Positions 6,345 to 11,918 of a stretch of 11,918 nt of DNA are shown here, piece by piece (the stretch's first letter is position 1; each line of letters starts with the position of its first letter). The DNA lies in assembly GCA_936943315.1 (NCBI GenBank), contig CAKZJM010000291.1, positions 1-11,918 of the forward strand. Direction: 5' to 3'. The position numbers were made by a program, and so were the translations under genes. Origin of the DNA: an uncultured Methylophilus sp. (GTDB lineage: Bacteria > Pseudomonadota > Gammaproteobacteria > Burkholderiales > Methylophilaceae). A model generated the notes under the pieces. That model saw nothing but the letters and a program-made list of their open reading frames with translations. It was not told the origin of the DNA and did no database searches.

Positions 6345-7076
6345 TTAATGATGCTTCGAGACTTCGCCACGACGGATATCGCGGATCAAGTTGAGCGTCA
6401 CGGCAAATAACAACAATGAAATCAGGATGGATAAAATCGGGTCTATGCTCATCCAGCCGGTAAAGTAGATAACGACCCCTGAGATAACAGCCGTCACCGA
6501 ACCGAGCAAGTCACCCAGCACATGCAAAAATGCAGCGCGGTGATTTAAGTTGTCATCGCCACCGTGATGCTCATGCTGATGGTGCATATGTTTGGCCACC
6601 ACCAGGTTCACCACTAAGCCGACCAGGGCAATGATACTGACATAGCCGCCTGCGACTGGCAGTGGATTCTGCAGGCGCTCAATGGCTTCGTACACAATCC
6701 AGCCAGTGACCACCAGCATGGAGACGGCATTGATCATGGAAACACGGCGTTCGGTTTGCTTGGAGGCCGGGTGCCCGGTACGCGCCTGGTGGGCCGCCCA
6801 CATGGCCAGGCCGAGTGCCAGCACATCAAACAGCATGTGCCAGGCGTCGCTCAGCAAGGCCAGCGACTGCGTCCACCAGCCACCGGCAAACTCGACGACG
6901 GTAAAGATGGAAATGGCTAGAAACGGCAGCGAGAACGGATTGCCTTTCGCATGATTGTCGTGACTGTGCGCATGTTCATGGCTGTGGTCATGGTCATGAT
7001 CACCTGCATGATCGTGGCCATAAGGACAGCGGCCGGTTTGATGGGAATCTTCGTGATGTGTGTGGCTAGGTTTCAT
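6345..7076 (-). CDS. Cation diffusion facilitator (zinc-type), lacking the C-terminal domain
   Basis: A 243-residue inner-membrane metal/proton antiporter of the cation diffusion facilitator family, probably exporting Zn2+ or Co2+. Residues 1-45 contain 14 histidines in H-D-H and H-x-H runs, a cytoplasmic metal-binding tail. Six membrane spans follow. The intramembrane site is H80/D84 in TM2 ('SDAWHMLFD') and H185/D189 in TM5 ('HVLGD'), the HD-HD pattern of zinc transporters such as ZitB. A second His-rich loop (about 163-171) separates TM4 from TM5. The protein stops about ten residues after TM6, so the usual 80-100-residue cytoplasmic domain is absent. No coding remnant follows, so this looks natural rather than a truncation. 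The ATG at 7076 has no Shine-Dalgarno sequence but sits beside an inverted repeat. Confidence 0.93.
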   Translation of the reverse strand: MKPSHTHHEDSHQTGRCPYGHDHAGDHDHDHSHEHAHSHDNHAKGNPFSLPFLAISIFTVVEFAGGWWTQSLALLSDAWHMLFDVLALGLAMWAAHQARTGHPASKQTERRVSMINAVSMLVVTGWIVYEAIERLQNPLPVAGGYVSIIALVGLVVNLVVAKHMHHQHEHHGGDDNLNHRAAFLHVLGDLLGSVTAVISGVVIYFTGWMSIDPILSILISLLLFAVTLNLIRDIRRGEVSKHH

Positions 7077-7078
7077 GA

Positions 7079-7094
7079 TTGCATGCTAATGCAA
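7079..7094. repeat. Inverted repeat before the CDF transporter start
   Basis: TTGCAT (7079-7084) and ATGCAA (7089-7094) form a perfect 6-bp inverted repeat around GCTA, 2-18 bases upstream of the transporter ATG. It could be an operator or an mRNA hairpin over the ribosome-binding region. No regulator can be named. Confidence 0.45.
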
Positions 7095-7149
7095 ACTCGC
7101 TGCTTTTCACAATAGGCTGGCCGACAAAAATAGTCGCGCATGAAAAATC

Positions 7150-7158
7150 TGGGATAAT
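7150..7158 (+). promoter_or_regulatory. Possible extended -10 promoter of rlmJ
   Basis: TGG-GATAAT: an extended -10 element with GATAAT at 7153-7158. Transcription would start near 7165, about 17 bases before the rlmJ ATG. No convincing -35 is visible. Confidence 0.45.
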
Positions 7159-7181
7159 GCTGGCTTGTAGAGAAAATCATC

Positions 7182-8018
7182 ATGTTAAGTTACCGACACG
7201 CGTTTCATGCAGGCAACCATGCCGACGTTTTAAAGCACTGGATTTACAGCCAGGTGCTGGATTACTTTAACCAGAAAGATAAGCCATACTGGGTGATTGA
7301 TACGCACGCAGGCGCTGGCATGTATCGCCTGGACAATGCTGTCGCCAACAAAACCGCTGAATATGTTGATGGTATTCAGCGCCTTCAGCAAAGCCAGGCC
7401 CCCGCGGCATTTGAAGCTTACCTGCAGGCCGTTACCGCAGCCAGCAATGGTCAGCAAACGCTTTATCCTGGCTCGCCTTGCATTGCCAGTCACTTTATCA
7501 ATGCCGCAGATAAATTGCGTTTATTTGAGCTACATCCGGCGGATGCAGCGTTGCTGGAGCAACACTTTGCACCGCAAAAAAGACAAGTTTCCGTTCAAGT
7601 AAAAGACGGCTTTGAAGGGATCAAGGCGTGTTTGCCGCCGCCCACCAAGCGCGGCTTGGTATTGATTGACCCGCCTTATGAAGTCAAAGATGACTACACG
7701 CGCGTGGTGGACTGTATCAAAGACAGCCTCAAGCGCTTTGCCACCGGGACTTATTTGATTTGGTACCCCCGTTTGCAACGGCCAGAGCCTCAGCAAATGA
7801 TAGACAAGTTGCGTCGTCTGGAGACGGATTACCTACATGTGACGCTGGATGTACAACAACCATCGGCCGAAGGCTTTGGCATGTATGGCAGCGGCATGTG
7901 GGTGATTAACCCGCCCTGGACCTTGCGCCAGTCAATAGAACCACATCTGGACTGGCTGGCAAACACGCTGTCACAAGATGGCACCGCTTACGCCAGCTGT
8001 GAAGGTAAACAACGCTAA
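7182..8018 (+). CDS. rlmJ: 23S rRNA (adenine(2030)-N6)-methyltransferase
   Basis: A 278-residue S-adenosylmethionine-dependent enzyme that methylates N6 of A2030 in 23S rRNA; E. coli RlmJ has 280 residues. The family signature 'YRHAFHAGNHADVLKH' is at residues 4-19, the SAM-binding 'DTHAGAG' at 40-46, and the N6-adenine methyltransferase catalytic motif DPPY at 163-166 ('LIDPPYEVKDDY'). 'MYGSGMWVINPPW' near the C-terminus is also typical. The ATG at 7182 has a weak AGAGA about 9 bases upstream and is the only start that keeps the conserved N-terminus. Its TAA stop overlaps the stop of the convergent DUF2914 gene by 4 bases. It is divergent from the CDF gene, with 105 bases between the two starts. 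Confidence 0.97.
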   Translation: MLSYRHAFHAGNHADVLKHWIYSQVLDYFNQKDKPYWVIDTHAGAGMYRLDNAVANKTAEYVDGIQRLQQSQAPAAFEAYLQAVTAASNGQQTLYPGSPCIASHFINAADKLRLFELHPADAALLEQHFAPQKRQVSVQVKDGFEGIKACLPPPTKRGLVLIDPPYEVKDDYTRVVDCIKDSLKRFATGTYLIWYPRLQRPEPQQMIDKLRRLETDYLHVTLDVQQPSAEGFGMYGSGMWVINPPWTLRQSIEPHLDWLANTLSQDGTAYASCEGKQR

Positions 8019-9124
8019 TAGCGGATACGGGTTTTGTGTTGCGGATCGGCTTCGCTGCGTATAGACACTGAGAAAGCATTCACCGCAATGGTTTGCCGGG
8101 TCGAGGTTTGAATCCGCACCCGCCATTCACCTGCCGTCAGGTTAGTCTTATAGGTATATCCACGATACCCGCTATCACGTCCGCCCGTTAAAGCAAACCC
8201 GGGGGTAGACACACTCACCCATTGGCCTTTGATTTTCTTTTGCCAGTCATGCACCAGTTGGGTCTTCAATCCCTGCGGGGCAAAAACCGCTGAAAAACAG
8301 ACCAGCCTTTGCCCGGGCTGCAAATAAAAGCGATCACTATCCACCCGCCAGAATTGCCACCACGGCGATTTCTCAACGGTCATCCAGTAACCTTCGGGCG
8401 ACTTTTCCAGGTCATAAGCCACCACCACCGCCTGCTTCACCAAGGGTACTGGGGGAATCATGTCTGCCCGGTAAGCCAGCATGAGTAGCCCAGCAATCAC
8501 CCATACCGGCCAGATGCGTCCGGCTTGGTGTGGCGCGCGTTGATACAAGAGATATGTGACCGTGGCCCCCAGCAAGGTACTCAAATAAAACCAGATGGCG
8601 TGCACACTGCCAAACAGGAAGGGAAAGGCAAAGTTACACCATAGAATAGAACACAAGCCAAACATGCTCCAGCACAAGCTCAAGCGGCGGTATTCACTTT
8701 CCATAAACTCATTTGCCACCAGCAATACGCCCAACATCAGGGTCAGCACCCAGGCCAGGCCGTAGCTGGAACTCTTGAAATAGAGGATAAACAAGGCACT
8801 TAGCAGGCTGCCAAACAAAAACTGCAAAATCCAGTATGGCCAATCATGCACCGTCCAGTTGGAGGCTCTGTTTTGTAACCACTGCCAGCTCAATAGCCGC
8901 TCACCCATGCGGCGTACTGATGAAGAAGGTTCAGCCAGCTGATACATGAGGACGGCGGCCAATAGCAGGTAAACAGCAAAAATCGCCATATCAGAAATGG
9001 CTACTTTTTTACCGATGGTGATTGCATCCCAGACAAATCCGCCAATAAAAAATGAGATCGGCAAGATCATGCGGCTGCGGGCTAACCAACGCGACAATTT
9101 TGAAGGTGACTCGGTATCAGACAT
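8015..9124 (-). CDS. DUF2914 domain membrane protein
   Basis: A predicted 369-residue integral membrane protein. It starts with 'ILPISFFIGGFVWDAITIG', a typical beginning for DUF2914 proteins, and has about seven membrane spans up to roughly residue 235. The rest is a non-cytoplasmic DUF2914 domain, with 'VFAPQGLKTQLVHDWQ', 'GGRDSGYRGYTYK' and 'GEWRVRIQT', which looks like a beta-rich fold. The function of the family is unknown. Several in-frame starts exist: ATG at 9124, 9130, 9166 and 9196, and TTG at 9235. None has a clear Shine-Dalgarno sequence. I take 9124 because it directly precedes the conserved region; 9130 is as likely. The gene is convergent with rlmJ and divergent from the sensor kinase. 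Confidence 0.8.
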   Translation of the reverse strand: MSDTESPSKLSRWLARSRMILPISFFIGGFVWDAITIGKKVAISDMAIFAVYLLLAAVLMYQLAEPSSSVRRMGERLLSWQWLQNRASNWTVHDWPYWILQFLFGSLLSALFILYFKSSSYGLAWVLTLMLGVLLVANEFMESEYRRLSLCWSMFGLCSILWCNFAFPFLFGSVHAIWFYLSTLLGATVTYLLYQRAPHQAGRIWPVWVIAGLLMLAYRADMIPPVPLVKQAVVVAYDLEKSPEGYWMTVEKSPWWQFWRVDSDRFYLQPGQRLVCFSAVFAPQGLKTQLVHDWQKKIKGQWVSVSTPGFALTGGRDSGYRGYTYKTNLTAGEWRVRIQTSTRQTIAVNAFSVSIRSEADPQHKTRIRY

Positions 9125-9223
9125 CGTCATGCAAATAAAACACAGGGATTGAAAAGATGTCGGCATTTTTAACACAGATAAAGTGTAGTGCGCCATTATT
9201 TTGGGTGCTAAAAGTAAACTTTC

Positions 9224-9236
9224 TTTGATAATCAAA
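9224..9236. repeat. 13-bp palindrome in the DUF2914/rpfC intergenic region
   Basis: TTTGAT-A-ATCAAA is a perfect palindrome between the divergent DUF2914 and sensor kinase genes, so it could serve as a binding site. AT-rich palindromes also arise by chance, and no regulator can be named. Confidence 0.3.
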
Positions 9237-9350
9237 TTTCGCCTGTTAAAATTTAAGTTATCTTAAGAAAAGTCCGATAATTATCAATACAGGTTAGGTT
9301 TCCCATTAATAACATTCATGTGAGCACGCCTTCTTTCATGATCAAAAAGC

Positions 9351-9674
9351 ATGCTAAATTTAGTTAGACAGTTAAAACAGAAAGTCACAGAAATAAAGTC
9401 TGTCAGTAATGAAACTGAACAGGCTTTAATCCGCGTGGTTTTTGTCAGTTTTATCATGCTCTATCTGTCTTTCAATCATAGTAGTTACGAGCCCGTATTA
9501 CTGTGCCTGATTTATTTATGCTTTGGTTTCCTGATGTTGTATAACATCTTGAAAGACCCAAAAAAGAATGAAACGCGCCAGTGGACCGCCATGATCATGG
9601 ACATCACGGCCACTTCACTGGAGCAAATGATTTCCGGCTCCATGGCGGGTGTATTTATGTTTACCTGTGGCTGA
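9351..9674 (+). pseudogene. rpfC: RpfC-like sensor kinase, N-terminal fragment before the frameshift
   Basis: This frame encodes the first part of the membrane sensor of an RpfC-type kinase: a short basic tail, two clear spans ('ALIRVVFVSFIMLYLSF' and 'PVLLCLIYLCFGFLMLYNIL') and a third beginning 'TAMIMDITATSLEQM'. RpfC has the same start, a five-span domain that senses DSF. After 'AGVFM' the frame runs into four unrelated residues and a TGA at 9672-9674. The missing continuation is in the -1 frame of the overlapping reading frame that encodes the rest of the protein, so 107 residues is a fragment, not a whole protein. The ATG at 9351 has only a weak AAAAAG next to it. Either the gene is disrupted or one base is missing from the sequence. 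Confidence 0.82.
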
Positions 9675-11575
9675 TCATTGGTTATGGATTGCGCTACGGA
9701 ACCAAGTTTTTCAAAGGCTGTTATCTCTTAAGCCTGATCGGATTCGGCATTACGCTCTACCTTAACCCCTATTGGGTAGAACATCAGCACCTGGCTTATG
9801 GCTTTTTCCTGACCTTGCTGCTGATTCCTCCGCACACGCTGCGGCTGCAAATCAGCCTGGAAAAAGCGACCAAGGAAGCGGGCCAGGCCAACGAAGCCAA
9901 AACAAACTTCTTGTCTAATATCAGCCACGAAATGCGCACGCCGCTCAACGGTATTATTGGGGCCAGTGAATTGCTGGCGCAAACCAAACTCGATACCAAG
10001 CAATCCGAACTGCTCAAAATGGTGGGCACCTCTGCCTCCAGCCTGAAAAAGCTGATTAATGACGTGCTGGATATCAGTAAAATCGAAAAAGGCAAGGTCG
10101 AGCTTGAGGACATTACCTTCTTTCTGCCCGACCTGATACAGCGCCTGCAATTGATGTTCCAGCTTGAAGTCGAACGCAAGCAGTTGTGGCTCAGGTTTCA
10201 TTTAAACCCTGAAACCGAGCGCCATTATGTAGGCAGCCTTCATCATATTGAACAGGTGCTGGTCAACCTGATCGCCAATGCGGTCAAGTTTACGCAACAC
10301 GGCGGCATTGATGTGACGGTGAGTGACCCGCATCACCTGACTTTCCGTATTGAAGATACGGGCATAGGCATCAAGACAGAGGCGCTGCCTATGATCTTTG
10401 ACAGCTTTACCCAGGCAGATAGCAGTATCACCAGACGCTATGGCGGTACGGGTTTAGGCACCTCCATCGCCAAGCAATTGGTCGATGTCATGGGAGGCAA
10501 CATCCATGTCACTAGCCAACCCGATATCGGTACGACGTTTGTGATCACCCTGCCGTTGGTGCATGCGGCGGCGCCAGCACAACCTGCTGCAGATGAAATC
10601 AACCTCGACAGCCAGTCCAATGTGGTGCCATTAAGCAGTCATACTAAATTCCGCAAAAAAATCCGCGTGCTGATTGCCGATGACAATGTGGTTAACCGCT
10701 TGATTTTGAATGAAACCCTGCAAAGGATGCATTGCATTGTGAAAGCCGTTGATAACGGTGACGCTGCACTGGACATGCTGGAACATGACCAGTTTGACTT
10801 GATGATACTTGACTACAACATGCCGGAAATGAACGGCCTGGAAGTATTCAACATTTATCACGCGTTGCCGGATAGCAAACCCCTGCGGACCGTTATCCTG
10901 ACTGCAGACGCAACCAAAACCACGCAGGACCGCTGCTTACGTGCCGGTGTTTACCAAGTATTGACCAAACCTGTGGTCTCCAGGCAAATCCAGACGCTGA
11001 TTGAAGCCGTTTCGAGCACGATAGAAACTGAGCTCAGGGCACAGGAAACCCCAGCAAAACGTAAAAAACTCAAAGGAGCCACTCAGGAGAGTACTCCAGC
11101 GCCCAAACTTTCAGAGCCGACATTTGTGGACGCGCGGGCACCCGACTCGCCGATGCGGGGCAAGAAGCCTGCAAGTAATACAAAAATCAGCAACATCGTC
11201 CCGACTACAGAGCCTTTACTGGACGACGAACGTATGACTCACCTGCTCAAACTGGGGGGTGGCGAGGCCTTTCTGTACAAGCTGATTACAGAATTTATAG
11301 AAACAACCGACGACTTGTTGCGTGCATTGGGCACACAATGCCTGGACCTGAACTTTGAACAGGTACACAAACTGGCCCATATCCTGGCGGGAGAATCCGC
11401 CAATATGGGTCTGATTCCGCTGAGCAAATACAGCAGACGCCTGCTCGAGTTGAGCATGGAGGATGCCCAGACTATTTCTGGCCTGTATCAGGCCGTTGCC
11501 GATTGCTATGAAGAGACTCGCGTGCAACTGCACCAATACCGCAGCAAGCTCTCTCCCAAGCGCTCTAACAAATAA
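9581..11575 (+). CDS. rpfC: RpfC-like hybrid histidine kinase, main part after the frameshift
   Basis: This frame opens at a GTG (9581), but its first 25 residues are out-of-frame sequence; real homology begins at 'VYLWLIIGYGLRYG'. Two membrane spans follow. Then come HisKA (phosphorylated H116, 'SNISHEMRTPLNG'), HATPase (N box 'NLIANAVKF', G1 'DTGIGI', G2 'YGGTGLGT'), a receiver domain (D367/D368, phosphorylated D411, K463), a polar linker (about 475-540) and a C-terminal Hpt domain (H600, 'AHILAGESANMG'). This 5TM-HisKA-HATPase-REC-Hpt order is that of RpfC, the DSF sensor that passes phosphate to the c-di-GMP phosphodiesterase RpfG; no rpfG is in the window. The Hpt motif has Ala where H-x-L-K-G has Lys. 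All catalytic residues are intact, so the frameshift looks recent or artefactual. Confidence 0.88.
   Translation: MDRHDHGHHGHFTGANDFRLHGGCIYVYLWLIIGYGLRYGTKFFKGCYLLSLIGFGITLYLNPYWVEHQHLAYGFFLTLLLIPPHTLRLQISLEKATKEAGQANEAKTNFLSNISHEMRTPLNGIIGASELLAQTKLDTKQSELLKMVGTSASSLKKLINDVLDISKIEKGKVELEDITFFLPDLIQRLQLMFQLEVERKQLWLRFHLNPETERHYVGSLHHIEQVLVNLIANAVKFTQHGGIDVTVSDPHHLTFRIEDTGIGIKTEALPMIFDSFTQADSSITRRYGGTGLGTSIAKQLVDVMGGNIHVTSQPDIGTTFVITLPLVHAAAPAQPAADEINLDSQSNVVPLSSHTKFRKKIRVLIADDNVVNRLILNETLQRMHCIVKAVDNGDAALDMLEHDQFDLMILDYNMPEMNGLEVFNIYHALPDSKPLRTVILTADATKTTQDRCLRAGVYQVLTKPVVSRQIQTLIEAVSSTIETELRAQETPAKRKKLKGATQESTPAPKLSEPTFVDARAPDSPMRGKKPASNTKISNIVPTTEPLLDDERMTHLLKLGGGEAFLYKLITEFIETTDDLLRALGTQCLDLNFEQVHKLAHILAGESANMGLIPLSKYSRRLLELSMEDAQTISGLYQAVADCYEETRVQLHQYRSKLSPKRSNK
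9654..9674 (+). other. Frameshift site in the rpfC-like gene
   Basis: Homology to the RpfC membrane domain leaves frame 0 after 'AGVFM' (ends 9659) and resumes at 'YLW' (from about 9663) in the -1 frame. This is what one lost base near 9654-9665 would produce. The local sequence holds two short T runs and no X-XXY-YYZ slippery heptamer. Confidence 0.75.
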
Positions 11576-11603
11576 TTAGCTGGGCACCTCACCTTGCCGG
11601 CCA

Positions 11604-11918
11604 TTATTGATTCACAATAAGCGGCTGCGCATCCATCACTATTCTTGAAGCGGGAGCAATCTCACCGGCCTTGAGGTTGCTTTCACTTGCAGGGAACAAT
11701 CTCGATTGGGCACGGTAGAACCTGTCCATGATTTTCAAGTCGCGCTCGGTCAACCGCAAGGCATTTTCAACCCATACATCCACAATGTCCTTAAGCTCAT
11801 CATAAGTCAGTGGATGCACTCTGGCTTTGGCTTTTTGTGCAGATAAAAAGCCCTCTGCGTGTTTGTTATTTTTTTGAATGAAGTCACGCACTGCCTGTTC
11901 GCCTTCCCCCTCCTCTAC
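11604..11918 (-). CDS. rpfF: DSF synthase RpfF-like, C-terminal part, gene continues past the right edge
   Basis: The frame is open from the right edge to a TAA at 11604-11606, giving 104 residues of a C-terminus. The segment 'TYDELKDIVDVWVENALRL' followed by 'DLKIMDRFYRAQSRL' matches my recollection of the C-terminal helices of RpfF-type crotonase-superfamily proteins. RpfF makes DSF-family cis-2-unsaturated fatty acids by dehydrating a 3-hydroxyacyl-ACP and releasing the acid as a thioesterase. The catalytic glutamates lie outside the window and cannot be checked. The position supports the call: it converges on the rpfC-like gene with 28 bases between stops, like rpfF and rpfGHC in Xanthomonas. 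The last 25 residues, after 'LFPASES', look like a variable tail. An internal GTG (11891) is not the start. A general enoyl-CoA hydratase/isomerase is the alternative. Confidence 0.78.
   Translation of the reverse strand, partial: VEEGEGEQAVRDFIQKNNKHAEGFLSAQKAKARVHPLTYDELKDIVDVWVENALRLTERDLKIMDRFYRAQSRLFPASESNLKAGEIAPASRIVMDAQPLIVNQ

Noticed and set aside
9557..9571. A canonical -1 slippery heptamer (A-AAA-AAG, preceded by CC, in zero frame) just before the rpfC frame break, suggesting programmed frameshifting.
   Set aside because: After a -1 slip the new frame meets TGA at 9569-9571 at once, so slippage here cannot join the two halves. Homology also continues in frame 0 for about 90 bases more.
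9728..10201. 157-residue minus-strand open frame opposite the kinase.
   Set aside because: Antisense shadow of the HisKA region, whose coding sense is certain from its motifs.
11604..11620. TTATTG-ATTCA-CAATAA inverted repeat at the end of the rpfF-like gene as a terminator.
   Set aside because: The stem is only 6 AT-rich pairs inside the coding end, with no T-run after it.

Overview
The window reads as chromosomal DNA of a betaproteobacterium, most likely a methylotroph of the Methylophilaceae type. This is inferred from gene content, moderate GC and the overall protein flavour; no rRNA or methylotrophy gene is present to prove it. Most genes are housekeeping genes on the minus strand. I see no insertion sequence, CRISPR array, prophage module or integrase.

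Layout. 1-1058 (-): a long TPR-repeat protein running off the left edge. 1333-1650 (-): a small lone Cro/C1-type regulator whose stop codon lies in the tail of an intrinsic terminator. 1651-1987: a gene-free stretch with several short palindromes. 1988-2185 (+): a 65-residue protein resembling the Rmf/CrpP superfamily. 2187-3164 (-): a YihY/BrkB membrane protein. 3314-3646 (-): a terminator, tRNA-Leu(UAA), tRNA-Gly(GCC) and their promoters. 3689-7076 (-): pgsA, uvrC, a 4-OT-like tautomerase and a cation diffusion facilitator. The order uvrC-pgsA-tRNA-Gly-tRNA-Leu matches E. coli uvrC-pgsA-glyW-cysT-leuZ without the tRNA-Cys. 7182-8018 (+): rlmJ, overlapping tail-to-tail by 4 bases with a DUF2914 membrane protein (8015-9124, -).

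9351-11575 (+) is an RpfC-like hybrid sensor kinase. It is split by a frameshift between its third and fourth membrane segments. Facing it, 11604-11918 (-) is the C-terminal end of what looks like RpfF, the crotonase-family synthase of the diffusible signal factor (DSF). Together they form a convergent DSF synthase/sensor pair as in Xanthomonas. This is the most notable system here, with the caveat that the sensor is broken in this sequence or the sequence has an indel error.

How the genes work together: RpfF would make a cis-2-unsaturated fatty acid and RpfC would sense it and pass phosphate along a His-Asp-His relay. UvrC and PgsA are functionally unrelated but anciently linked. RlmJ modifies 23S rRNA. 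The Rmf-like protein, if it behaves as family members do, could act on ribosomes in slow growth.
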